A stretch of DNA of 32,731 nt, taken from assembly GCA_027306525.1 (NCBI GenBank), contig DAHUZM010000091.1:1-32731 (forward strand), read 5' to 3'. Positions 7,599 through 15,724 of this stretch are shown in pieces (position 1 is the first letter of the stretch; every line of letters starts with the position of its first letter). The notes below the pieces were generated by a model. It had not been told where the DNA came from and did no database searches. It saw only the letters and a program-made list of their open reading frames with translations. The position numbers and the translations under genes were made by a program. This stretch comes from Acidimicrobiaceae bacterium. Its GTDB lineage: Bacteria > Actinomycetota > Acidimicrobiia > Acidimicrobiales > RAAP-2.

Positions 7599-7968
7599 CC
7601 CGATCGACGCGGACGAGCGGCCGACGGGGGTGTCCGCCTCCCCCTGCACGGTGCCCCCGGGCCGTTGGCCTGCGCCGGAGAAGATCGAGCCGCCGCCATC
7701 GTGCGGCGGCTCGGTCGCGTCCGCCGTGCCGCACCGTCGCTCCTCGAGCTCGGGCGCGCGCCGCACGAGGCGGCTCGGTGTCGGCGTGGCGAAGGAGCAT
7801 GGGCGCACCTCGGTCCGCACACTTGCCGTGGGGCCCGGGCGGCGCAACGACGAGCGCTCGGCGCGATCGCCGCGCGCTGAGCGGCGTGCCCGCTCCAGTG
7901 GGTGGTTCCAGGCGCCCCCCGTCGCGGCGCGCCTCGTGCCGGGCGCCCGGCGCGCGACCCCGGCGGCG
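7599..7968. other. Convergent intergenic region without a gene
   Basis: This 370-base gap lies between the ends of hsp20 (+) and PEP synthase (-). I see no coding frame with family character. The only clear structure is the hairpin at 7683-7716. Confidence 0.6.
7683..7716. terminator. Probable bidirectional terminator hairpin
   Basis: GATCGAGCCGCCGC and GCGGCGGCTCGGTC pair over 14 positions with a single T-G wobble around the six-base loop CATCGT. It lies between two converging genes, as expected of a shared terminator. There is no clear T-tract, which is common in high-GC actinobacteria. Confidence 0.65.
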
Positions 7969-10404
7969 TCAGCCGCCCGGGTGGGTGAGCTCGCGGAGCA
8001 GCGCGTTGGCATCGCTGTCAGCGGCGCCGCGCCCGAGCCGCCGCTCGAGATCGAGGACCGCCCAGGTGGTGGACACGAGGCTGTCGGCATTGAGGCTCAT
8101 CGAGTCGATCCCGATCTCGACGAGGAACGCCGCCATGTCGGGGTAGTCCGAGGGGGCCTGTCCGCAGATGCCCGAGTGGATGTGGTTGCGCCGGCAGCCC
8201 TCGACGGCCAGGCGGATGAGCTCCTTCACGCCCTCGTCGCGCTCGTCGTAGTCGAACGCCACGACCTCGCTGTCACGGTCCACGCCGAGGGTCAGCTGGG
8301 TCAGGTCGTTCGAACCGATCGAGAACCCGTCGAAGAGCTGCGCGAACCGGTCGACGAGGACCACGTTGTTCGGGATCTCGCACATGGCATAGACCTCGAG
8401 GCCGTCCTTGTCGCGCTCGAGGCCGGACTCGGCCATCACCTGGAGCACCCGCTCGGCCTCCTCGACCCGACGCACGAAGGGGATCATGAGGACGACGTTC
8501 TTCAGCCCCATCTCCTCGCGCACCCGGAGCATCGCCTTGCACTCGAGGGCGAAGCCGTCGCGATAGGCGGGGTGCGCATAGCGCGAGGCGCCCCGGAACC
8601 CGATCATCGGGTTGTCCTCGTCGGGCTCGAAGTCGGCCCCGCCGAGCAGCGTCGCGTACTCGTTGGTCTTGAAGTCCGACATGCGCACGACGACCGGCTT
8701 GGGCCAGAAGGCCGCTGCGATCGTCCCGATGCCCTCCGAGAGCCGCTCGACGAAGAAGGCCGACCCGTCGGGGTAGCCGGCGGTGAGGCGGGCCAGCTCC
8801 TCGCGGGTCGCCGGGTCGCGCACGAGCTCGGGATGTGCGAGGGCCATCGGGTGGGCCTTGATCGACTCGCCGATGAGGAACTCCCTGCGTGCGAGCCCCA
8901 CCCCGTCGTTGGGGAGCAGCGCCGTCGTGAAGGCGAGCTCGGGATTCCCGAGGTTCACCATGATCTTGGTGATGGGCCGGGGGAGGTTGTCGGCCGCCGT
9001 CTCTTCGACGTGGAAGGGGATGCGGCCTCGATAGACCCGCCCCGTGTCGCCCTCGCCGCACGACACGGTGACCTCCTCCCCGGTCTCGATGCGGGTGGTG
9101 GCTCGTCCGGTGCCGACCACGGCCGGGATCCCAAGCTCGCGGGCGACGATGGCGGCGTGACAGGTCCGGCCGCCATGGTCGGTGACGATCCCAGACGCGG
9201 TCTTCATGACCGGCTCCCAGTCCGGCGTGGTGGTGGCGGCGACCAGGACCTCGCCGGGGCGGAACATCGAGAGCTCATCGACCCCGCCGATGCGCCGCGC
9301 GACGCCGCTCACCGCCTTCGTGCCCACCGCCCGGCCCTCGACGACCACCTCGCCCGTCTCGTCGAGCACGAAGCGCTGCAGCACCGTCGTCGTGGGCACA
9401 CTCGTGGCCGGTCGGGCCTGGACCAGGTAGAGCAGGCCGTCGGTGCCGTCCTTCGCCCACTCCATGTCCATGGGCATCTCGTAGTGGGCTTCGATCGCGC
9501 ACGCGTAGCCGGCCAGCTCGAGGACCTCGTCGTCGCGCAGGCAGAACCGGTCGCGGTCGCCCGGCGGGGTGTCCACGTTGCGCGTGGTGCGGCTCGGGTC
9601 GTCGTCGACCAGCTCCATGCGCAGCGCCTTGGTGCCGAGCTTGCGCCGGAGCACCGCGCGGCTGCCCGCGAGATAGGTCGGCTTGTGGACCATGAACTCG
9701 TCCGGATCGACGGTGCCCTGCACGACGTTCTCCCCGAGCCCGTAGGAGCCGTTCAAGAGCACCACGTCGCGGAAGCCCGACTCGGTGTCCAAAGAGAACA
9801 TGACGCCCGAGGACCCGATGTCCGAGCGGACGAGCTTCATCACGCCGATCGAGAGCGCGACGCTCAGGTGGTCGAAGCCCTGGTCGACCCGGTAGTGGAT
9901 GGCGCGGTCCAAGAACAGGCTGGCGAAGCACCGCCGGCAGGCCTCGAGGAGCGCGTCGTCGCCCCGCACGTTGAGGTATGTCTCGTGCTGGCCGGCGAAG
10001 CTCGCCGTCGGCAGGTCCTCGGAGGTGGCCGAGCTGCGGACGGCCAGCCGCACGTCCTCGCCGTACTCCTCGCGCAGCGCGCGGTAGCCGGCCTTGATCT
10101 CGGCCACGAGCTCCTCGGGCAGACCAGCGTCGAAGATGAGCTGACGGGCCCGCTTTCCGCGGGCCGCCAGGTCCGCGACGTCATCGACGTCGAGCCCCTC
10201 GAGCGCCTCGCGCAGCGGCGCCCAGGCCCCGGCCGCGTCCAGCATGGCCCGGTAGGCCTCGGCCGTGATCGCGAACCCGTCGGGGACCCGGACCCCGGCC
10301 TCCCTCAGCCGTCGGTAGAGCTCACCCAGCGAGGCGTTCTTGCCGCCGACGAGCGCCAGGTCCTCCGAGCCGATCTCGTCGAATCGTCTTGTGTAGCGGC
10401 CCAT
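7969..10404 (-). CDS. ppsA: Phosphoenolpyruvate synthase (pyruvate, water dikinase)
   Basis: Converts pyruvate, ATP and water to phosphoenolpyruvate, AMP and phosphate in the cytoplasm. The 811 residues show the full PPS order. The N-terminal ATP-grasp domain has 'VGGKNASLGELYRRL' and AVRSSATSEDLPTASFAGQ. The swivelling phosphohistidine domain has TDHGGRTCHAAIVARELG, with the catalytic His at 416. The C-terminal PEP-binding TIM barrel has 'GSNDLTQLTLGVDRD' and the active Cys in 'SGICGQAPSDYPD'. The length and the lack of a pyrophosphate-type insertion favour PPS over pyruvate phosphate dikinase. It lies 48 bases behind the 2-oxoacid oxidoreductase genes on the same strand. If that enzyme makes pyruvate from acetyl-CoA and CO2, PPS would pull it toward gluconeogenesis. 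TGGACCC (10404-10410) and GGGTCCA (10440-10446) form an inverted repeat at its start. Confidence 0.93.
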   Translation of the reverse strand: MGRYTRRFDEIGSEDLALVGGKNASLGELYRRLREAGVRVPDGFAITAEAYRAMLDAAGAWAPLREALEGLDVDDVADLAARGKRARQLIFDAGLPEELVAEIKAGYRALREEYGEDVRLAVRSSATSEDLPTASFAGQHETYLNVRGDDALLEACRRCFASLFLDRAIHYRVDQGFDHLSVALSIGVMKLVRSDIGSSGVMFSLDTESGFRDVVLLNGSYGLGENVVQGTVDPDEFMVHKPTYLAGSRAVLRRKLGTKALRMELVDDDPSRTTRNVDTPPGDRDRFCLRDDEVLELAGYACAIEAHYEMPMDMEWAKDGTDGLLYLVQARPATSVPTTTVLQRFVLDETGEVVVEGRAVGTKAVSGVARRIGGVDELSMFRPGEVLVAATTTPDWEPVMKTASGIVTDHGGRTCHAAIVARELGIPAVVGTGRATTRIETGEEVTVSCGEGDTGRVYRGRIPFHVEETAADNLPRPITKIMVNLGNPELAFTTALLPNDGVGLARREFLIGESIKAHPMALAHPELVRDPATREELARLTAGYPDGSAFFVERLSEGIGTIAAAFWPKPVVVRMSDFKTNEYATLLGGADFEPDEDNPMIGFRGASRYAHPAYRDGFALECKAMLRVREEMGLKNVVLMIPFVRRVEEAERVLQVMAESGLERDKDGLEVYAMCEIPNNVVLVDRFAQLFDGFSIGSNDLTQLTLGVDRDSEVVAFDYDERDEGVKELIRLAVEGCRRNHIHSGICGQAPSDYPDMAAFLVEIGIDSMSLNADSLVSTTWAVLDLERRLGRGAADSDANALLRELTHPGG

Positions 10405-10452
10405 GGACCCACCATCTCGCTTGCGCGCTGGGCGTGACAGGGTCCAAAGCCC

Positions 10453-12081
10453 CTATATCCCCTCGGGCTCCATGACGATGGCGCCGCACGGGCACTCCTG
10501 TGCGCAGATGCCGCAGCCCTTGCAGTAGTCGTAGTCGAACTCGTAGCGCTCGTTCGGCCCGAGCTTGATCACGGCGTTGTCCGGACAGACCCCGAAGCAG
10601 TTGTCGCACTCGAAGCAGTTGCCGCACGACAGGCATCTGCGGGCCTCGAAGAGGGCGTCGGACTCGTCGAGCCCCGCCTCGACCTCGTCGAAGGTCCCGG
10701 TGCGCCTGGCCGGCTCGAGCCGGCCCCGCATGGTCTTCGGCGCGTCGTCGTAGTACCAGGTGTTGAGGAGCTCGAAGCTCGCCAGTTGGTGGCGAACGGG
10801 CCGCTCGAGCGGTGTGCCGGCCAGCCACGCGTCGACGGCGCGCGCCGCCTTCTTCCCCTGACCGACCGCCGTCGTCACCGTCCGTTCGGCGTTGGTCGCG
10901 TCGCCCACCCCGAAGATCCCCGGATGGCCGGTCATGAGGCCGTCGTCGACCTCGAGGGCGCCGTCGCGCACGGCCACGTCATCGAGGCCACCGACGAGGG
11001 AGAGGTCGGTGTCCTGGCCGAGCGCGAGCACGACCGAGTCGGCCTGGAGCACCTCGAGCTCGCCGGTGGGCTGGGGAAAGCCGTGCTCGTCGAGCACCAT
11101 CTTCTCCAAGACGAGACGGCCCGCTTCCATCTGGGTGATCGTGGACAGCCACTTCATGGCCACGCCCTCCTCGGCCGCCTCCTCGACCTCGACGGCGTGT
11201 GCAGGCATGCGCTCCTTCGTGCGGCGGTAGACGACGATGGCATCGCTCGCCCCGAGGCGCCGTGCGGTCCGGGCGGCGTCCATGGCCGTGTCGCCGCCCC
11301 CATAGACGACGACGCGACGGCCGAGCGAGGGCGGCGCTTCGCCCTCCATGGAGCGCAGCAGCGCGACGGCGTCGAGGACCCGGGCCGAGTCGCCGGCGGG
11401 GATGTATGCCCGGTGGGCCAGCTGCGCGCCGACCGCGAGCACGGCCGCGTCGAACCCGCCGTCGCGCATCGCAGCGGCGAGGTCGTGCACCGGCGTGCCG
11501 AGCTCGACGTCCACGCCCATCGCGGCGATGCGCGCCACCTCGGCCTCGAGGGCGGATCGCGGGAGCCGGTATTTGGGGATGCCGTAGCGCATCATCCCGC
11601 CGAGGGCCGCCGAGGAGTCCACGAGGCGCACCCGGTGGCCGAGCCGGCGGAGGTGGTAGGCGGCCGAGAGCCCTCCGGGGCCCCCACCCACCACGAGGAC
11701 CCGGGCGCCGCCGTCGGGGGCGGGCTCGGGTAGCCGCCACCCTCGATCGATGGCGAGGTCGCCCAAGAATCGCTCGACAGCGTTGATGCCGACGGCCTCG
11801 TCGAGGTGCGCACGGTTGCAGGCCGTCTCGCAGGGCCGGTAGCAGACGCGGCCCATGATGGCGGGCATCGGATTGTCCTCGACGAGCGCCCGCCACGCCT
11901 CCTCGTAGGAGCCCTCTTCGGCGAGGTACAGCCACCGCTGCACGTTCTCCCCGGCCGGGCAGGCGTCGTTGCACGGCGGGAGCCGGTCGACGTAGCGGGG
12001 TCGTTCGACCCGCCACGAGCCGGTGCGGTTGGCGAGGCTCGAGCCGACCTCCAGGCTGATCGCGAAGGGCAGCTCGCTCAC
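10453..12081 (-). CDS. GltD-like FAD/NAD(P) oxidoreductase fused to a 2[4Fe-4S] ferredoxin module
   Basis: A 542-residue electron-transfer subunit. The N-terminus has the GltD-type cluster ligands 'CNDACPAG' and 'CYRPCETACNR'. Then come the FAD site VLVVGGGPGGLSAAYHL and an NAD(P)-binding site VVVYGGGDTAMDAARTA, with 'GIFGVGDATNAERTVTTAVGQGKKAA' closing the flavin domain. The C-terminal 75 residues hold two ferredoxin motifs, CLSCGNCFECDNCFGVCPDN and CKGCGICAQECPCG, resembling the delta subunit (PorD) of archaeal-type 2-oxoacid oxidoreductases. The ATG overlaps the stop of the beta-subunit gene by four bases (ATGA). The fusion suggests that the enzyme can exchange electrons with NAD(P)H as well as ferredoxin, as in phenylglyoxylate dehydrogenase with its GltD-like PadH subunit. 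Confidence 0.88.
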   Translation of the reverse strand: MSELPFAISLEVGSSLANRTGSWRVERPRYVDRLPPCNDACPAGENVQRWLYLAEEGSYEEAWRALVEDNPMPAIMGRVCYRPCETACNRAHLDEAVGINAVERFLGDLAIDRGWRLPEPAPDGGARVLVVGGGPGGLSAAYHLRRLGHRVRLVDSSAALGGMMRYGIPKYRLPRSALEAEVARIAAMGVDVELGTPVHDLAAAMRDGGFDAAVLAVGAQLAHRAYIPAGDSARVLDAVALLRSMEGEAPPSLGRRVVVYGGGDTAMDAARTARRLGASDAIVVYRRTKERMPAHAVEVEEAAEEGVAMKWLSTITQMEAGRLVLEKMVLDEHGFPQPTGELEVLQADSVVLALGQDTDLSLVGGLDDVAVRDGALEVDDGLMTGHPGIFGVGDATNAERTVTTAVGQGKKAARAVDAWLAGTPLERPVRHQLASFELLNTWYYDDAPKTMRGRLEPARRTGTFDEVEAGLDESDALFEARRCLSCGNCFECDNCFGVCPDNAVIKLGPNERYEFDYDYCKGCGICAQECPCGAIVMEPEGI

Positions 12082-13088
12082 GACGCGCTCTTGAGGAGGT
12101 CGAAGCGGGCGATATTAGCGTCCGCAAGCGCCTGGAGCCGACCCACGATGTCGGGCCGGAGCACCGCGCCGGTGTCGTCGAAGAGGTGGCGGTAGCGGGA
12201 CTGGGGCCGCAGGTAGGCCTCGACGGGGACCTGGTGGCGGATCGAGGAGGAGGCCGTCACCTCGCCGCGCTCGGCCTCGAAGACCGCGAAGAGCCCGCTC
12301 TCCTTGGCCAGCCGGGCGAGCTCGATCGTGGCCGCCGGCGCGCTTCCCCAACCGAGCGGGCACGGCACGAGCACGTGCAGGTAACGCGCCCCATGCATGG
12401 TCATCGCCTTGAGGACCTTGGCCTCGAGGTCGTGCAGCTCGGCGACGGTCGCAGTGGCGACATAGGGGATGTTGTGGGCCATGGCGATCAGGGGCAGGTT
12501 CTTGCCCTGCCCGAAGGGGTTCCCCGGCTCCGGCCCGAGCGCCTCGGTCGTCGCGGTGCGCGCCGCTGGGGGAGTGGCGCCCGAGCGCTGCACGCCCGTG
12601 TTCATATAGGCCTGGTTGTCGTAGCAGACATAGAGGACGTCGTCGTTGCGCTCGAAGAGGCCGGACAGGGCGGCGAAGCCGATGTCGACCGTGCCACCGT
12701 CGCCCGCCTGGGCGAGCACGCGAACCTCGTTTCGGCCCTGTGCGTCGAGTGTCGCCGCGACGCCGGTTGCGACCGAGGCCGCGTTGGCGAACAGCGAGTG
12801 GAGCCACGGGACCCGCCACGAGGTCTCGGGGTACGGCGTCGTGAATACCTCGAGGCAGCCGGTCGCGTTGACGGCGATGAGCCGGCCGCCGGTCGCCCGC
12901 ATCGCGGTGTCGAGGACGTAGCGGGCGCCGAGCGCCTCACCGCAGCCCTGGCAGGCCCGGTGCCCCGAGGTGAGCGAGTTGGCCCTCGTCGCGTCGGACT
13001 GGACGGTGCGCATCTCGGGTGCCAGCAGCCGGTTCCCGGCGGCGAAGCTTCCGACCTGGAAGAACCGGACCGGCTGCCCGGGGGTCAT
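12078..13088 (-). CDS. porB: 2-oxoacid:ferredoxin oxidoreductase, beta subunit (TPP-binding)
   Basis: A 336-residue subunit that binds thiamine diphosphate and one [4Fe-4S] cluster. The cluster ligands are visible as ACQGCGE near the N-terminus, 'NATGCLEVF' and 'VPCPLGWG'. The TPP motif runs from AGDGGTVDIG to 'CYDNQAYMNTGVQRSG', and 'NTGVQRSGATPPAA' is the usual PorB sequence after it. The ATG at 13088 overlaps the alpha-subunit stop by four bases (ATGA), and the downstream flavoprotein gene overlaps in the same way, so the subunits are translationally coupled. The open frame continues upstream through the alpha gene, but that part is a shadow. The substrate is probably pyruvate, judged from the adjacent PEP synthase; phenylglyoxylate or another 2-oxoacid cannot be excluded. 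Confidence 0.88.
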   Translation of the reverse strand: MTPGQPVRFFQVGSFAAGNRLLAPEMRTVQSDATRANSLTSGHRACQGCGEALGARYVLDTAMRATGGRLIAVNATGCLEVFTTPYPETSWRVPWLHSLFANAASVATGVAATLDAQGRNEVRVLAQAGDGGTVDIGFAALSGLFERNDDVLYVCYDNQAYMNTGVQRSGATPPAARTATTEALGPEPGNPFGQGKNLPLIAMAHNIPYVATATVAELHDLEAKVLKAMTMHGARYLHVLVPCPLGWGSAPAATIELARLAKESGLFAVFEAERGEVTASSSIRHQVPVEAYLRPQSRYRHLFDDTGAVLRPDIVGRLQALADANIARFDLLKSAS

Positions 13089-14350
13089 GGCCGGCCTCCA
13101 CCCGTGCGCCGGGCGCTCGCCGAGAGGGAGCGCAGCATGTTCTCGGCCACCGGACCCGAGCGACGGTTGGCGGCCATCCGGGCGAGCTCCGCCTCGACCG
13201 CACCCCGGTCGAGGTCGAGGAATTCCAGGCGCTCGAGCCGGCCCTCGAGCGCGTCGTCGATGACGCGGCGGAGCGAGGTCTCGGTGATGGCACGTCCACC
13301 GAGGCCGCCCACCACGGTCGAGATTCGCGACGGCGCGCCCTCGACGGCCATGGCGATGTCGGTGGAGAGCACCCCACCGAAGCCGGAGCTGAAGGCCTTC
13401 TCGACCACGAGCAGCCGGGCGTCGCCCCCGAGCGCGTCGCGTACTGCATCGAGGGGGAACGGGCGGAAGGTGGTGATCCCGAGGGCACCCACCCGCGCGC
13501 CCCGGTCGCGGGCCTCGTCGACCACCTCGTGGATCGTGCCGAGCACGGACCCGAGGGCGACCACGATCAGCTCGGCGTCCTGGGTGCGGTACGGGGAGAG
13601 GAGGCCCCCGCACGGGCGCCCGACCACCTCGGCGAACTCCTCGGCGATCGCCTCGATGGAGCCGAGCGCATCGAGGTGTCGCGCGTGGTCGAGGTAGCGG
13701 ACCTCCTCGAAGGCCTCGGGTCCCACCATCGCGCCGATGGTGACCGGGGCCGAAGGGTCGAGCACCTGTCGCGGCTCGTAGGGCGGGAGGAATGCGTCGA
13801 TCTGCTCTCGGGTCACAACGTCGACGCGCTCGACGGCGTGCGTGAGAACGAACCCGTCCATGCAGACCATGACGGGCAACGACACCTCCTCGGCGAGCCT
13901 GAACGCCTGGGCGTGGAGATCGGCCGCCTCCTGGTTGCTCTCGGCGAACAGCTGGATCCAGCCGGCGTCACGAGCCGCCATGGCGTCGCTGTGGTCGTTC
14001 CAGATGTTGATCGGAGCGCCGACCGCCCGGTTGGCGAGCGTCATCACGATCGGCAGGCCGAGGCCGGCCGCGTTGTAGAGGGCCTCCATCATGAAGAGGA
14101 GCCCCTGGCTTGCCGTCGCGGTGTAGGCGCGGGCTCCGGTCGCCGATGCACCGATCGCGACCGAGAGCGCCGAGAACTCCGACTCGACGTTGATGAAGCG
14201 GCACCCGGGCAGTTCACCGGACTTCACCATGGCGCCGATCGCCTCGACGATGTGGGTCTGGGGCGTGATCGGGTATGCGCAGACCACCTGGGGTCGGCAG
14301 GCCGCGACCACCCGGGCGACCGCCTGGGAGCCCTCAATCTGGCGAAGCAC
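13085..14350 (-). CDS. porA: 2-oxoacid:ferredoxin oxidoreductase, alpha subunit
   Basis: A 421-residue subunit. The N-terminal half is the pyrimidine-binding TPP domain with 'CAYPITPQTHIVEAIGAM', 'FINVESEFSALSVAIGAS' (the catalytic Glu region) and 'TATASQGLLFMMEALYNAAG'. The C-terminal half is the transketolase-like domain II with 'GVLSTDIAMAVEG'. With beta and gamma it oxidatively decarboxylates a 2-oxoacid with CoA, or runs in reverse to fix CO2 using reduced ferredoxin. Its 5' end overlaps the gamma gene by 17 bases and its stop overlaps beta by four. The order gamma-alpha-beta with a separate electron-transfer subunit is the archaeal-type heteromeric arrangement rather than the single-chain anaerobic bacterial enzyme. 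Confidence 0.9.
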   Translation of the reverse strand: MLRQIEGSQAVARVVAACRPQVVCAYPITPQTHIVEAIGAMVKSGELPGCRFINVESEFSALSVAIGASATGARAYTATASQGLLFMMEALYNAAGLGLPIVMTLANRAVGAPINIWNDHSDAMAARDAGWIQLFAESNQEAADLHAQAFRLAEEVSLPVMVCMDGFVLTHAVERVDVVTREQIDAFLPPYEPRQVLDPSAPVTIGAMVGPEAFEEVRYLDHARHLDALGSIEAIAEEFAEVVGRPCGGLLSPYRTQDAELIVVALGSVLGTIHEVVDEARDRGARVGALGITTFRPFPLDAVRDALGGDARLLVVEKAFSSGFGGVLSTDIAMAVEGAPSRISTVVGGLGGRAITETSLRRVIDDALEGRLERLEFLDLDRGAVEAELARMAANRRSGPVAENMLRSLSASARRTGGGRP

Positions 14351-14933
14351 CGCTCAGCTCCGCAGGATGGGCGACCATCGCGTACGCCTCGGCCGCCGCG
14401 GCCTGGTTGGCGGCGCCGAGCGGCCCGGTGAAGCGCTCGGCGATCGCCCGTTGCACCGATGCGAGGCTGACCACGTCACAGAGCGCAGCGAGGCCACCGA
14501 GGAGGACGGCGTTTGGCACCGGCCGGCCGAGGTGCCGAAGTGCGAGCTCGGTGGCCGGGAGGGCGGCGATGCGCTCGGTCTGCAGCTCCGCCAGGCGGCG
14601 GTCGAGCGCCGGGCGGTCGATTCCCCCCGAGGTGTTGACGAGCACGTAGCCGTCGGTCCCGAGCCCGGCGAACAGGTCGCCGCTGTGCAGGAGCGTGGCG
14701 TCACCCACCACCACTGCGTCGGGCCGCGAGACGGGTGATCTGGTCCTGATCTGGCGGTCGGCGATCCGGCAGAAGGCCGCCACCGGCGCCCCGGCGCGCT
14801 CGGAGCCGAAGGTCGGAAACGCTTGGGAGTACCGGCCCTCGTAGAAGGCGGCGACCGAGAGGAGCTCGGCCGCCGTGACCACCCCCTGCCCACCACGTCC
14901 GTGGAAGCGCACCTGGAACTGCGAGAGCGTCAT
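14334..14933 (-). CDS. porG: 2-oxoacid:ferredoxin oxidoreductase, gamma subunit
   Basis: A 199-residue subunit starting MTLSQFQVRFHGRGGQGVVTAAELLS, the hallmark (RFHGRGGQG) of the gamma family. It continues with 'AFPTFGSERAGAPVAAFCRI' and 'NAVLLGGLAALCDVVSL'. The gamma subunit contributes to the CoA and TPP site of the complex. It is the first oxidoreductase gene and lies 26 bases behind the CBS-pair gene on the same strand. The ribosome binding site is weak, consistent with translation in an operon. Confidence 0.9.
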   Translation of the reverse strand: MTLSQFQVRFHGRGGQGVVTAAELLSVAAFYEGRYSQAFPTFGSERAGAPVAAFCRIADRQIRTRSPVSRPDAVVVGDATLLHSGDLFAGLGTDGYVLVNTSGGIDRPALDRRLAELQTERIAALPATELALRHLGRPVPNAVLLGGLAALCDVVSLASVQRAIAERFTGPLGAANQAAAAEAYAMVAHPAELSGASPD

Positions 14934-14959
14934 CGCGCGAGCCGCTCGTGCACGGTGCG

Positions 14960-15406
14960 TCAGCAGGTCGCCGGCGCTGGGCTGTCGCGGTGCCCGAAGA
15001 TCGCCTCGGCGGTCACGGGGCGGACGAGATCGACGAGTTCCCCGATGACGTTGATCAACAGATCGTCGACGCTCAGCATGCCGATGAACCTCCGGCCCTC
15101 GACGACGGGGAGCCGCCGGTTGCCGTGCGTCCGGAACAGGGCGAACGCATCGTGGATGTCGGCCTCGGCTTCGATCGTGATGACCGGCATCGACATCACC
15201 GAGTCGACGCGCGCGTCGTCAGGACGTCGTTGGGCGATGACCCGGGTCACGAGGTCCCGATCCGTGACGATCCCGACGAGGGCTCCGCCGTCAACCACCG
15301 CGAGCGCGCCGACCCCGGCGCGCTCCATGATCCGGGCCGCCTCGCCCACGCTTCGTTCGGGGCCGATCGCGACCCCCGAGCGTCGAATCGCTGCTCGAGC
15401 CTGCAT
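14960..15406 (-). CDS. CBS-domain pair protein (1)
   Basis: A 148-residue stand-alone CBS pair. The first domain spans about residues 8-65 ('SVGEAARIMERAGVGALAVV', 'LVGIVTDRDLVTRVIA') and the second about 72-130 ('VITIEAEADIHDAFALFRTHGNRRLPVV', 'IGMLSVDDLLI'). Such proteins bind adenine nucleotides and report energy state; the mycobacterial relative Hrp1 (Rv2626c) is strongly DosR-induced. It lies 36 bases after DUF1918 and 26 bases before porG on the same strand, so it may respond to or regulate the oxidoreductase and PEP synthase. It does not carry the extra zinc-site cysteines of Hrp1. A second, separate CBS-pair gene lies at 27765. Confidence 0.9.
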   Translation of the reverse strand: MQARAAIRRSGVAIGPERSVGEAARIMERAGVGALAVVDGGALVGIVTDRDLVTRVIAQRRPDDARVDSVMSMPVITIEAEADIHDAFALFRTHGNRRLPVVEGRRFIGMLSVDDLLINVIGELVDLVRPVTAEAIFGHRDSPAPATC

Positions 15407-15442
15407 GGCGACCTCCGTTCATCCCTCGTCGAAGAGACGAGC

Positions 15443-15643
15443 TCAGCTCGCCGCCGGGTGGAGGTGCTTCACCGTGGCGTCGGGTCCCGGGAAGAAGAGG
15501 CTCTCGTGCCCGTCGTCGCCCCAGCGGACGACGTAGGGCGGCCCGCCGTTCGCCCCGTGCACCTCGATGACCTCGCAGTCGCGGTCGGGTTCACCGATCC
15601 GATGCCCCCGGATGACGATCTGGTCTCCAGCCTGTGCCTGCAT
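15443..15643 (-). CDS. DUF1918 domain protein (Rv0569-like)
   Basis: A 66-residue protein almost identical in pattern to the DUF1918 family: MQAQAGDQIVIRGHRIGEPD, then 'CEVIEVHGANGGPPYVVRWGDDGHESLFFPGPDATV'. This is a small SH3-like beta-barrel of unknown role. AAAGGAGG precedes the ATG at 15643 at good spacing, which decides the start; the longer open frame upstream is antisense to the nucleotidyltransferase. In M. tuberculosis Rv0569, of the same family, is DosR-induced. It is the promoter-proximal gene of the possible seven-gene operon running to PEP synthase, and a DosR-like box lies 49 bases upstream. Confidence 0.9.
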   Translation of the reverse strand: MQAQAGDQIVIRGHRIGEPDRDCEVIEVHGANGGPPYVVRWGDDGHESLFFPGPDATVKHLHPAAS

Positions 15644-15692
15644 CGCCCCTCCTTTCGGCTCCAGTGTGCGCCCGGCCCGGCGAGCTGAAATA

Positions 15693-15706
15693 GGGGAGAA
15701 GGTCAC
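15693..15706. promoter_or_regulatory. DosR-like box 3 (DUF1918 operon)
   Basis: GGGGAGAAGGTCAC matches 7 of 10 core positions of GGGAC-N4-GTCCC and 13 of 14 bases of the reverse complement of the box at 7084. It lies 49 bases upstream of the DUF1918 start and 18 bases before the divergent nucleotidyltransferase start. Confidence 0.42.
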
Positions 15707-15724
15707 TGCCGAGGCAGGCTCGCT

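Noticed and set aside
7483-10437. 984-codon plus-strand open frame opposite ppsA
   Set aside because: It is antisense to the well-supported PEP synthase and has the composition of a shadow frame, with no motif.
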